Below are positions 1 through 8,281 of a stretch of 10,347 nt of DNA, piece by piece. This DNA comes from Ophiocordyceps camponoti-saundersi (nom. inval.) (lineage: Eukaryota; Ascomycota; Sordariomycetes; Hypocreales; Ophiocordycipitaceae): NCBI GenBank assembly GCA_003339415.1, contig PDHQ01000721.1, positions 1 through 10,347 on the forward strand, in the 5' to 3' direction. The position numbers and the translations under genes were made by a program. How positions within the stretch are numbered: the first letter of the stretch is position 1; every line of letters starts with the position of its first letter. Under the pieces are notes generated by a model. It searched no databases, was not told the DNA's origin, and saw only the letters and a list, made by a program, of their open reading frames with translations.

Positions 1-2
1 GC

Positions 3-953
3 TATAGGTATAATAATCTTTATTATTTGCCTCTGCAAATTAGCAAGCATAAGCATAATAAGCTTAAGAATAAAATAAATAATAAAGAATATATATTAAA
101 TACTAGTAAAGAAATAGATTTATTTCTGTGGCATAAAAGACTAGGACATATTAACTATAGAATCTTAATTAGATTCTTGAAAAGCAAAGATAATACTATT
201 AAATTTAATTATAATAGTATTAAACAAGTAAAACAATGTAAAGAATGCATACAAGCAAAATTAACTAATAAAATAAATAAGAAAGCTTCTACTAAGGAAT
301 ATACATACTTAGAAAAAATAAGTATAGATATCTGGGGTCCTATTAAAATTCCTACTTATAATAAATATACGTATTTTATTACGTTTTTAGACTCTTATAG
401 CAGATTTCTAGATATAGCACTTATTAAAAGTAAAGATAGTGCTTTACAGGAATTTATAAATTATAAAACAAGGGTTAAAAATAATAATAATAATATTAAA
501 ATAAAGCAAGTCTTTACAGACAACGCTAAGGAATTTATATATACTATAAAAGAGTATTGTGTTAAACAAGGCATTATTTTTAATACTAGCCCTCCTAACA
601 CAAAAGAGCCTAATGGCAAAATAGAAAGAATAAATAGAACACTACTAGATAAAGTACGTGCTATTCTTTATACAGCTAATTTACCCTATTACCTATAGGG
701 GGAAGCTATAATTACAGCTACATATTTATATAATAGGTCTCCTCATAGTAAATTACGCTATAAGACCCCTTATAAATTAAAAAATAACACTACGCTATCT
801 ATAGAAGAATTAGATAGAATAAAAATCTTCGGTAGTATTATTTACTATAAAAATAAGAATCCTAGTACTAAATTAGACCCTAGGGCTAATAAAGGAATTA
901 TAATAGGCTATTTAGACAATGCTTATAAAATCTGGGATTTTAATAAGAAATCT
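3..953 (+). pseudogene. copia integrase domain (zinc finger, DDE core, C-terminal part)
   Basis: This segment would insert the cDNA copy into host DNA in the nucleus. An HHCC zinc finger of the GAG-pre-integrase type is visible: His at 132 and 147 within WHKRLGH, Cys at 237 and 246 within CKEC. The DDE core follows: Asp at 327 (IDIWGP), Asp at 519 (FTDNAKEF) and Glu at 624 (NGKIERINR), with 34 residues between the last two, close to the copia D,D35E pattern. The usual second Gly of the TDNGGEF-like motif is Ala-Lys here. TAG at 696-698 replaces the Trp expected in the LPxxLWxEA motif. After it the same frame reads on through the copia C-terminal signature ending GIIIGYLDNAYKIWD near 942. A methionine start for 27-698 would be artificial, because the frame is open to the window edge. 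Confidence 0.92.
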
Positions 954-1355
954 GTGATTATTTCACGAGATATAGTTATTTTAGAGAATAACTTTATACA
1001 AAGTAATAATAAAAATAGCAATACTACTAAAGAAGAAGAAGATAATAACTTACAATTAGATTTTAATACTATACCTTCTATAACAAGGTCCCTTACAGCG
1101 GATAAAGAGAAGGAAATAACAGAATTAGCTAATAAACAACTACTAGATGAATTTAACACTAGTAAAAATAATAATAGCAAAAATAATAAGGATCTACATT
1201 CTATAGAAGTAAGAATACCTAAAAAGCCTATAGAAGAGTTAAAAGAATATGAATCTTACCCTGAAATAAATAGTATTCTGAAAGAAAAGAATATTATAGC
1301 TATTTTACATACGCTAGAAAATTCAGATCCTATAGAGCCTAAAATAACTAAATAG
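954..1355 (+). pseudogene. copia pol variable linker between integrase and RT
   Basis: An open stretch of about 133 codons in the same frame as integrase and RT. It starts with the last conserved integrase residues (IISRDIVILENNF) and runs into a low-complexity region rich in Asn, Lys, Glu, Ser and Thr with no domain I recognise. In copia polyproteins this position is a poorly conserved spacer, so low complexity is expected. The stretch ends at TAG 1353-1355, just before ALNSPYK, a motif that opens the RT region in many copia elements. The opposite-strand reading of 923-1180 is only its complement. Confidence 0.8.
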
Positions 1356-2480
1356 GCTTTAAATAGCCCTTATAAATTAGATTAGAAAAAGGCTATGTAA
1401 CTAGAAGTTGATGAATTAATTAAACAAGAAACCTGGGAAATTAAAATAATACCTAAGGATAGAAATCCTTTAGGAGGCCGTTAGGTCTACAGGCTTAAAA
1501 GGGATAATAATAATAATATAACTAAGTATAAAGCCCGATTTGTAGTACAAGGCTTTAATCAGGTCTACGGCTTAGATTATTTAGAGACTTTTTCCACTAC
1601 TGCCCGACCTAAAAGCATAAGACTGCTTTTATTAATAGCTTTATAAAATAATTTAATAGTAAAGCAATACGATATAAAGAATGCCTTTGTTCACGCTAAA
1701 ATAGATACTGAAATTTACGTGAAACTGCCTGCTAAATTCGAAGAATTTATTATAAAAGATTACTATAATAAAAATAATTTAAAGCTTCCTTCGAATTATA
1801 AAGACCTTATTAAGACTAATAACTTAGTTCTTAAATTAAGAAAAGCGTTATACGGCTTAAAACAAAGTCCTAAACTGTGGTATAATTATTTAGCTAATAC
1901 GCTAAAGAAATAGGGATTTTACCCTCTTTTATTAGATAAAGGGGTATTTATAAATAAAAAGCTAAAAATAGCCTTAGCAATACACGTCGACGATATACTA
2001 GTGGCCGCTAAGAATAATAATATTATAATAAATATACTGCAGAAATTAAATAAAGACTTGAAAGTACAAGACTTAGGCTATCTATAAGACTTTTTAGGTA
2101 TGCATATTATTTTTAATAGGCAAAATAATACGCTACAAATAACCTAGGAAAAATATATAAGAAATAAGCTTAAAGAATTAAATAAAGAAAACATAGGCTT
2201 CTTAGATATACCTTCGAAGCCTAGAAATAAATTAAAAAAAGCTATTATACAGCCTAATAAAGAAACAATACTACAATATTAGAGAGAAATAGGCTCTTTA
2301 TTATATTTAGCCTTACAAACTAGACCTAATATATTATACGCTATTATCTCCTGCGCTAGATTTAGCAGTAAACCTGATATTACACATATAAATGCTTTAA
2401 ATACTATTTGGAAATATTTAAATAAATACCCAGACAAGGCTATTATTTATAAAGGTAATATACCTTATAATAGCTATTAT
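1356..2480 (+). pseudogene. copia reverse transcriptase domain (RVT_2 type)
   Basis: This domain would copy element RNA into cDNA inside virus-like particles. Motifs in order: ALNSPYK at 1356, AM at 1392, ETWEI at 1428, the GGR/VYRLKR block around 1473-1500, KARFVVQGF near 1530, the catalytic motif YDIKNAF with Asp at 1671, KALYGLKQSPKLWYNY near 1840-1885, and the active-site VDD with Asp at 1989 and 1992, followed by ILVAA. Then come DFLGMHI near 2088 and REIGSLLYLA near 2283. Internal stops at 1383, 1398, 1482, 1644, 1911, 2085, 2145 and 2280 fall between or inside motifs, but no catalytic Asp is lost. The short open piece 1719-1913 is one segment between two of these stops, not a separate gene. 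Confidence 0.93.
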
Positions 2481-2957
2481 ATTAAAGGATTTTCAGACGC
2501 TAGCTGGGCCTCTGATTTAGTAGAAAGAAAAAGCATTTCAGGTTATTGTTTCTTTATATATAATAATATTATAAGCTGGTCCTGTGCTAAACAAAAAGCT
2601 ATAGCACTAAGCAGCTGTGAGGCTGAGTTTATAGGCCTAAGGGAGGCTGATAAAGAAGCCTTATACCTTAATAGGCTATTCTTATTAATAAATAATAGCT
2701 TAGATATTAAAATACCTGCTACTATACCTTGTCTCTTAACAGATAATACTGCAGCTTTAAGGCTAGCAGAAAATCCTGAATTTTATAAAAGGTCGAAGCA
2801 TATCGACTTAACTTATTTCTATTTAAGGCAAAATTTAAGAAATAAGCTAATAAATATTTATTATACTAAAAGCAAGGATAATATAGCAGATATCTTTACT
2901 AAAGAATTAGATAGCAGTACTTTTCACGGTCTTGCTAGTCTATTATCTTTAACTTAA
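2481..2957 (+). pseudogene. copia RNase H domain and pol C-terminus
   Basis: This stretch has no internal stop. It would degrade the RNA strand of the RNA-DNA hybrid during reverse transcription. Catalytic residues are visible: Asp at 2496 in FSDASWASD, Glu at 2619 in SSCEAEF, and Asp at 2742 in LLTDNTAAL. The copia signature KHIDLTYFYLR follows near 2799-2830, then DNIADIFTKEL near 2877-2910. Pol ends with the natural TAA at 2955-2957. The usual family form is SSTEAEY; here Cys replaces Thr and Phe replaces Tyr, both conservative. Confidence 0.93.
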
Positions 2958-3190
2958 GCTTATTTAATAAAGAGGTTTTTTATCCTGTTTAAGCTTTTCT
3001 AGGATTTTCCTCTTATAATTTTTTTTAAATAAAACTATTACTTTTACTATTTTTCCTTTATTAAAAAGGTTTTTACTTTACTTTAAAAATATTATACTAT
3101 ACTATATTATATTATAGGTTTTTCTATAATTTTTATCCTATTTTATAATAAATAATAAATAAATAACTAACGTATTTATTTAAGGGAGGC
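2958..3190 (+). other. copia 3' untranslated region, AT-rich, no gene
   Basis: Between the pol stop and the purine tract there is no supportable coding sequence. From about 2988 to 3362 the only surviving CA/TG dinucleotides, apart from those at the very end, are in GCA/TGC context (3197 and 3348), so this stretch looks more heavily mutated than the coding part, or was AT-rich to begin with. AATAAA-like strings at 2966 and 3028 are expected by chance in such sequence. Confidence 0.6.
3182..3189 (+). other. candidate polypurine tract (plus-strand primer)
   Basis: The string AAGGGAGG followed by C lies directly before the proposed LTR start. LTR retrotransposons prime plus-strand synthesis from such a tract immediately upstream of the 3' LTR. 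It is the only G-rich purine run between the pol stop and position 3370. It is short, so the call rests on its position next to the inverted repeat. Confidence 0.5.
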
Positions 3191-3199
3191 TATAAGTGC
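3191..3199 (+). repeat. left terminal inverted repeat of candidate LTR
   Basis: TATAAGTGC, the exact reverse complement of 3886-3894. TA at the tip is read as TG mutated on one strand. Confidence 0.5.
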
Positions 3200-3371
3200 T
3201 TATAATAATTTTTATTCTTTATAATAAATAATAATAGTATAAATAACTAGTATAAAAATAAGATATCTACTTTATAATATATTATAGAAAATCTAGTATT
3301 TTACTATACTATCTATATAATTAAATAACTAGGGTTATTATTTTAAAGCACTAATACGAATAACAATACTT

Positions 3372-3519
3372 TGTTACCTTTATTATCTTTTATACGCGCA
3401 CAAGGCACAAGGCTTCGGCCTCTCTGAGGCTAAGAATAACACAGACCTTCTACGTGTTAAAGAGCCGCTATTGCCGCCGTTACAATCACACGTTACGAGA
3501 TTACAAATAATAGGTAACA
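3372..3519. repeat. 148-bp segment with 7-bp inverted ends TGTTACC/GGTAACA
   Basis: TGTTACC at 3372-3378 and GGTAACA at 3513-3519 are perfect inverted repeats with TG...CA tips, so the segment could be a short solo LTR or a small inverted-repeat element. The left end falls where AT-rich sequence gives way to normal composition. The flanking 5-mers (TACTT and CGGAA) do not match, so no target-site duplication is seen. A 7-bp match may be chance. Confidence 0.25.
3418..3430. other. small hairpin GCCTC-TCT-GAGGC
   Basis: A perfect 5-bp GC-rich stem with a 3-base loop inside the normal-composition block. No specific role can be assigned. Confidence 0.35.
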
Positions 3520-3551
3520 CGGAAAGCCGAATATTAAATTAACGATAGTAC

Positions 3552-3561
3552 TTTCCGGAAA
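3552..3561. other. 10-bp palindrome TTTCCGGAAA
   Basis: A perfect palindrome in the normal-composition block, resembling a symmetric regulator site. No evidence of function. Confidence 0.3.
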
Positions 3562-3604
3562 CCCGAAAGCACCCCTTAATATACTATTCTCTGACGAATA
3601 GAAT

Positions 3605-3629
3605 GACCCTCTTTCCGATCTGAAAGGTC
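3605..3629. other. bulged hairpin GACC...TTTC / GAAAGGTC
   Basis: GACC (3605-3608) and TTTC (3612-3615) pair with GAAAGGTC (3622-3629), leaving a 3-base bulge and a 6-base loop. If the block is an LTR transcript leader, such a structure would be unremarkable in R-U5. Confidence 0.3.
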
Positions 3630-3885
3630 ACTGCGTTTATGAGCAATTAAGTATTTAGTGAAGAGGATTTCCTGCTACTTGGTAGACAGCAATTCAATCA
3701 ATCACCTTCTTCTCTACTCTCTGAACAATTCCATTGTTGACCTATTGTTGCAAAACCACCACCATTCTGATCTATTTTGATCGCGCTTCCACGACATATA
3801 ATCCCATTATCCATTCCTCTACTATCCGACAATTAATTGTCTTCCCGACCTCGAAACGATCGAAAGTGCCGTCAGATTTCTGTCT

Positions 3886-3894
3886 GCACTTATA
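3886..3894 (+). repeat. right terminal inverted repeat of candidate LTR
   Basis: GCACTTATA, the exact reverse complement of 3191-3199. The next five bases, TTACT (3895-3899), would be the target-site duplication if the boundary is right; the partner copy would lie left of the window. Confidence 0.5.
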
Positions 3895-4380
3895 TTACTT
3901 AAGTATATTCGTCCTACTCTTACCTCTCTATACGTTTATTTATATAGCTATTTATAGCTATTCTTATTATATATATATATAAGAAATAGAACTAAGGAAT
4001 AATAAGAGTAGGAAATAGTAATACCTTTATAAGGATTTATTATAAATAGACTATATAACTTATAAGTCTTATATAATAGGCAGAGTTTATAAGGTATTTT
4101 TAGTATAATATTTACGATACCTTAATATATATAAGTATATACTAATATTAGTTATTTTATCTTATATAGTTTAGGTTATAGCTAAAAGATAAAGGGTAGG
4201 GATTATAAAAAAAAACTAAATATATAATAGTATACTTATATTATCCCTTAAGTTTAATATTACTATATTACCTTATAAAAGATATAACGTCCTAAACTAC
4301 CTATATTCTTTCTATTAACTTTAAGCTTTTAAATATATCTTAAAAACCTATAATATTATAATAACGCTTAAGTAACTTAA
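3895..4380. other. AT-rich RIP-saturated leader, no gene seen
   Basis: Almost only A, T and isolated C/G, with one surviving CA (GCA at 4080-4082). It holds a short TA repeat around 3969-3982 and a purine-rich AAAGGGTAGGGA string near 4190-4202. No frame is low in stops. It may be the non-coding flank or terminal repeat of the unidentified element. Confidence 0.55.
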
Positions 4381-4382
4381 TT

Positions 4383-4980
4383 ATTATATCTCGCCGCAAA
4401 GCTTCCTCCCCCGGGCACTAACTTAGTAAGTAATACCGAAATCGATAATCTAATAACTAACTATATAAAGAAATAACCTAATCCCTCGCTACTTAAGATA
4501 AATATTTTAATAATATTACGAGTATATTTTAGAACGCTAAAAAATACTATATACTTATAGCTAAGATCCTTATAAGAGTTCTAAAAATAGATTAGATAAT
4601 CTCGAAAAATAGAATACTTAATAAGAAGTATATTAACTAACTTTACGAAGCGTTTTATTAAGAAGCCTTATAACGAAATATAGTTAAAAACTATATTATT
4701 ATCCTTTTCTCTTTTAATAAGTCCTAGCGCTTTTTATAAAGTAAGAATATTAATACCGAACTACGTAACGTTAAAACTATTTATAATTTACTTAATTAGC
4801 TTTTAGAAATATTAGTTAAGGTATTATTTAGCTAGCACTAGATTAAAGCGCTAAAAAGGTATAATTAAGAGTATAACGAAGAGGAGGCTAACTTATAATA
4901 GCCCTGCTAGCTTTATAATAAAAGTCTAAGCCTTATACCTTATTAATCTTATAACCTTATACTAATAATAATATAGATTC
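4383..4980 (+). pseudogene. possible N-terminal coding relic, frame unresolved
   Basis: Two + frames compete. The frame with codons at positions divisible by three has about 20 stops in 185 codons and gives a hydrophilic, Lys/Gln/Asn/Glu-rich reading with NEEEAN near 4875. The frame starting at 4381 has about 13 stops in 190 codons and a more Leu/Ile/Ser-rich reading. Neither gives a motif I recognise. If the first frame is right, a mutated ATG at 4386 (now ATA, before SRRKASS) could be the original start, and the reading would join the better-supported relic downstream. Confidence 0.25.
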
Positions 4981-5316
4981 TATACTAAGGAATATTAACT
5001 TAATATTATATTTTAATCGGCAAACTCTCTTAAAGAATAATAACTACGGCGATATCTAAGTATAAGTAGTAGAGGCGGCCTCCTAAAATCCTAAAAAGTT
5101 CTAAGGCACCGCTTATAATATCGAAACCGAAATAGGACGCTACCTCTTCTTAAAAAGCTAACTAAGCTTCCCGCTATAATAACTCGCTATTATATAGCGT
5201 AACCCCGTCTAGAAAAATTATATTATTACTTAGTGCTTTACTGCTTTAAGCAGAGGTACTTTTAGGATTATTACGTAGGATTTAATAATACGCCTTAGAG
5301 TTCCCGAAATTCGCCA

Positions 5317-5331
5317 CCCCCCCCCCCCCCC
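5317..5331. repeat. C15 homopolymer
   Basis: Fifteen consecutive C following CCA at 5314-5316. In the frame of relic A it would encode a proline run and keeps the frame. CC pairs are not RIP targets, so such a tract survives. Its length may be affected by slippage or sequencing error. Confidence 0.8.
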
Positions 5332-5402
5332 TAACCGCTATACCTTATTTCTAATATTATTATTTACTATAATTTTAATTTACTACCTTTTATTATATTA
5401 CG

Positions 5403-6740
5403 TATAACTTCCGATACCTTTACCTTACCGCCTATTACCGCGTAATACTTAATAACTAGTATAAACTTATAGCTGCCCTTTGTAATAATAATTCGCTTAC
5501 TAAGATCGAGAAGCTTCTTTTCCTACCCTAAAAAGACGCTAAATTAAGTAGCTTAACTGCGGAACGTAATAGTTCCTTACTTATCTAATTTACTAATAAC
5601 GAGTATAAATATATTTACTATAAGCTTATAGAAAGATATATTAAAATCCTTAACTTTACTTAAACTATAAACTTATCCTTAATAAAATATAAGGTACTTC
5701 GTCGAGTAATAAAATATATAATAAGCTAGCTAAATAATACGCTTACTATTATCTTTAACTAACGCGATAATTAGAAGCTATCCTTTTATAAAGACCTCCT
5801 CCCCGCCCTCCTATCTTTTAATACCGAACGCCTTAACGAAGCTAAATAGAGACCCGTTTTATTCCTACTATATTTCGATACTAAACTTATTAATAAGCGC
5901 CTAGTAATTATTCTCTAGTATAAGTTACTTAACTTTATAATCCGTAATCTTAAGGTATTAAAGTAGCTATATTAAACTAACTACCTTACGCTTTTTAAAG
6001 AGGGAATTAATACTAATAACTACGCCGCTTAATTTAGTAACTAGTTTTAGTACGGTCTGCTAAATATTATTCGCTAGTATATCGGTCCTAACTTTCGCCT
6101 TACTTAGTTACTAGCTATAGATACCGATATTAGTCCTTATAATAGCGGCGGAACTAAAATATTTAATCTCGCCTAGGACCTCTATACTTACGCGTTAAAG
6201 CTCCCCTTTATTACCTTAGATAAACGCCTTTATTATATCCTTAAGTTAGCTAAGTTCCCTAAGACCCTCGCCGCCCTTTTTATATAGTAACTTTCGCTAT
6301 AATAATATACTACCTACTTATTATACTAAGTTTTCGAAACTAATAGCGGTAATAATCTTAATATTAAAAATATTAAAACTTAACGCCTAAACGTACCTTT
6401 ATTTATTACCGCTACTTAGGATTTAACCCCCTCCTTAACCTTACTACCGCCTTTGCGAAAACGAGCTCCCCTAACCGTAACGTAGCTATTTAAAGTAAGT
6501 AGCTAACTATATTCTAAGCCTCCTCTTAACGAAAATATTACTCTCCCCTTAAGTTCTATATATTCCTATAATAATACGTACTAAGAATAAGGCATTATTA
6601 GCGAAGATAACGGAAATATATATTATAATTCCGATAGCTTATTTCCTCTATTACCCCTTCCTTATACTAAAGCTAATTCCCCTAATATTACCCTTAAGGG
6701 TAATATTATCCTATCTATCCGCTATCCTTAACTTACTAAT
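5403..6740 (+). pseudogene. coding relic A of unidentified element (hypothetical protein)
   Basis: In the frame with codons at positions divisible by three, stops are sparse for RIP-saturated DNA (about 19 TAA/TAG in the 299 codons from 5403 to 6300, consistent with former Gln and Trp codons), and residue composition is protein-like. Readable patches include KIEKLLF near 5502, ERLNEAK near 5826, IGPNFRLT near 6081, YNSGGTKIFNLA near 6138 and KLAKFPKTLAALF near 6243. The alternative frame 1 is similarly open in places but Leu/Ile/Ser-rich, as shadow frames are. The relic probably extends right to about 7010, where two frames (KPGxTSYSTRF versus AGLDELFYAV near 6780) are equally readable. No domain was recognised. 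Confidence 0.4.
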
Positions 6741-7009
6741 ACCCTACTAGCTATTAGTAAAATACCCTTAAAGCCGGGTTAGACGAGCTATTCTACGCGG
6801 TTTATATAGTAAGCAAGCCTTACTCTACTTACTATAAGAACGAATAATTATGCTGCTAGTAGACCGTAGAATATAACGCTAAGGAATAAGTTAAACTATT
6901 CCTTATAGTTTACTAGTATAATATTTTCGTAAAGGCTAAAGGCAGATAATAGAAATAGTAAGGCACGCTAACTATATTTAAAAAGATTCTTTATTAAAAA
7001 AGTATAGTT

Positions 7010-7640
7010 TATATCGCTTATTATATTTTATTAATATTATAACTTTTTTCTTATAAACCTAACTACTATCCTATACCTTTTATAATATTCTAATATAATA
7101 TTAATAATATTACTTAAGTATTAAGCTTTATATTTCTAGAAATAGTTTCTTAAAAAGATATTATAATTTACGCTCCCTATTACTATTTAAATTTATATAC
7201 TTTTATAATAAAGTCTCTATAAATTACCTTATTAAAGTACTTAATTTCCCTATATATAATATAATACTATATACTGTCTCTTTTTACTATCTTATTATAA
7301 TTATACCGCTAATATTATTTTTCTATTTTATCTTACTTATTCTATATAAAAAATAAAATAATATAAGTTTTAATTATTTATATAATTACTATATAGCTTT
7401 AAAGGAAATACGATAGAAAATATATAAGTATAGATAATATAAAAGATTCTTTATAAAGGGACTATAATAACGGGGCCTTAAATTTTCTTTACCTTTATAT
7501 AATATTACGGGTTAATAAGGCCTAGTAACGGGGCCGCTTATAATATTAAATAAAATTATAATATAAATATAATATAAGTACTAAATTTAAATACTATATA
7601 GTAAAATAAAAAAAAATATCTAGCCTGCCGTTTTTCTTAT
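7010..7640. other. AT-rich spacer between the two coding relics
   Basis: Very AT-rich, with stops dense in all frames I read and only one CA/TG survivor (7275). GC content rises only in two short patches carrying TAACGGGGCC. It separates relic A from relic B and could be intergenic or an inter-element junction. No gene is seen. Confidence 0.55.
7468..7535 (+). repeat. direct repeat TAACGGGGCC, two copies 58 bp apart
   Basis: Copies lie at 7468-7477 and 7526-7535 in otherwise AT-rich spacer. GC-rich 10-mers repeated here could be a protein-binding site or remnants of a terminal repeat; function unknown. Confidence 0.4.
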
Positions 7641-7779
7641 AAAAGGATTAAATAATTAACGTGTTTAACTCGCTTATTAATTACTCTCTCTCCCTCTATA
7701 AGTTATTACTTACCTACCTCTTTTATATGCCCTTAATACTTATAGCACGCGTACTCCTTTACTTAAAGTATTTATTAAA

Positions 7780-8040
7780 ATGCCCCCTACTTATAATTTT
7801 TATAATAATTAATATTATTCCTATAACGATAATAAAGACCGGCCTTAATCTCTTACTAAGCTAGGATATATTAATAACTTACTAGAATTTAAAAATAAAT
7901 ATACTCTTTTAGATAAGGAAACTACCCTTATCTAGCGTAAGTATATAATTAATTATACTTTTAAATCTTATAAATTTTCCGGTAACTATTTTTATTATAT
8001 TATACTTAATTTAGGCTAATCTAAAACTAGCTTCTTAATT
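7780..8040 (+). pseudogene. coding relic B, N-terminal segment
   Basis: From ATG at 7780 (one of only four ATGs left on the + strand of this element) frame 1 reads MPPTYNFYNN and then about 85 codons with only four stops (TAA at 7810, 7846 and 8014; TAG at 7933). Patches include LDKET near 7909 and SKTSFLISK near 8017. The other + frames here are Leu/Ile-rich; a 67-codon open stretch in frame 2 (7661-7864) is one of these shadows. After about 8045 stops rise in frame 1, and frames 2 and 3 become readable. No family recognised. Confidence 0.4.
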
Positions 8041-8281
8041 TCGAAGACTTACTAATTCTCTTAATTTTAATCCCGCCGAAGCCCTTTCTCTTTTCTAAAC
8101 CCGCTATACTATTAATTATAGATACTCTCAGAATAGTCGCTAGTCCTAACCCGCAAGCGTTAAAGATAATTACTATCTAACCTTTTATATAAATATAATT
8201 AATATTATTAGTCTTCCCCTTTAAACTATCTTACGCTAAGGCGGATTTTTTAATAATATTACTTTTACCTTATAGCGTTAG

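Larger units (their letters stand above)
3..2957 (+). pseudogene. copia pol polyprotein (integrase-RT-RNase H), 5' truncated by window, ten internal stops
   Basis: One + frame (codons beginning at positions divisible by three) stays open from the left edge to TAA at 2955-2957, about 984 residues, apart from internal stops at 696, 1353, 1383, 1398, 1482, 1644, 1911, 2085, 2145 and 2280. Seven are TAG and three TAA; none is TGA. At 696 (before GEA), 1383 (before KKAM) and 1482 (between GGR and VY) the family normally has Trp, so TGG became TAG. At 1398, 2145 and probably 2085 and 2280, Gln codons CAA or CAG fit. There is no frameshift. Catalytic residues of integrase, RT and RNase H all remain. 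Codons are strongly A/T-ending and the protein is rich in Asn, Lys and Ile, with short Asn runs around 479-495 and 1506-1520. The true start lies upstream of the window. Confidence 0.93.
3363..3885. other. island of normal base composition, largely free of RIP
   Basis: This block holds more than 30 CA/TG dinucleotides in contexts other than GCA, whereas the 370 bp to its left and the 6.4 kb to its right have almost none. It carries no credible reading frame. Either it is the younger part of the copia LTR, or it is single-copy host DNA caught between two repeats. RIP acts on duplicated DNA, so a single-copy island would be spared. Confidence 0.65.
1..3894 (+). mobile_element. Ty1/copia LTR retrotransposon, 5' part outside window, RIP-degraded
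   Basis: The domain order integrase, reverse transcriptase, RNase H in one frame defines the copia (Pseudoviridae-type) order; gypsy elements place integrase last. Visible parts are the pol 3' two thirds (3-2957), an AT-rich 3' untranslated stretch, a purine tract at 3182-3189 and a candidate 3' LTR at 3191-3894. Gag, protease and the 5' LTR would lie to the left of the window. Ten in-frame stops make the copy non-autonomous. All ten can be explained by a CpA-to-TpA change on one strand or the other, the hallmark of RIP in ascomycetes. The right boundary is inferred from the inverted repeat and from the abrupt change of mutation footprint at 3895; it is less certain than the coding part. Confidence 0.85.
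3191..3894 (+). repeat. candidate 3' LTR of the copia element (704 bp)
   Basis: The left end TATAAGTGC (3191-3199) and right end GCACTTATA (3886-3894) are perfect 9-bp inverted repeats. They fit RIP products of TGTAAGTGC and GCACTTACA, giving the canonical TG...CA LTR termini. The left end abuts a purine tract and the right end coincides with the onset of saturated RIP. The left quarter (to about 3362) is AT-rich; the remainder has normal composition, pyrimidine-rich runs (around 3703-3722) and hairpins, as found in R-U5 regions. There is no second copy in the window, so the LTR cannot be confirmed by identity. The sharp composition change near 3363-3372 argues against it, because RIP should not stop inside one LTR. 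An 82-codon open stretch at 3734-3982 crosses the right end and is not credible as a gene. Confidence 0.5.

Noticed and set aside
923..1180. 85-codon open stretch on the - strand
   Set aside because: It is the complement of the copia integrase end and linker; the Ser/Leu/Val-rich reading is the shadow of Asn/Lys/Glu-rich codons.
3..2957. Reassigned TAG/TAA codons or stop readthrough in the copia gene
   Set aside because: TGG, CAA and CAG remain in use elsewhere in the same gene, the stops lie at Trp- and Gln-type positions with the RIP context, and neighbouring DNA shows heavy RIP, so mutation is the simpler explanation.
3734..3982. 82-codon open stretch on the + strand
   Set aside because: It crosses the proposed LTR end and runs into RIP-saturated TA repeats; the C-terminal half is Ile/Tyr-rich filler and there is no domain or conserved feature.
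3969..3982. TA dinucleotide run as a microsatellite or TATA promoter
   Set aside because: It is short and embedded in DNA where TA is the product of nearly every mutation; no transcript can be tied to it.
5823..5885. Resemblance of RPVLFLLYFDT to the PQGSPLSPILFLLY motif of LINE reverse transcriptases
   Set aside because: The Gly-Ser core and the expected downstream FADD motif are absent in that frame; the similarity is a short hydrophobic run only.
7661..7864. 67-codon hydrophobic open stretch on the + strand resembling a small membrane protein
   Set aside because: Leu/Ile richness is what AT-rich RIP-mutated DNA gives in a shadow frame; the neighbouring frame with ATG at 7780 is more protein-like. 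It starts with GTG, which is not a normal fungal start.
7990..8035. Possible P-loop around LNLG-x-SKTSFLIS
   Set aside because: The spacing and the second glycine of GxxxxGK[ST] are missing, and a stop codon sits in the motif.
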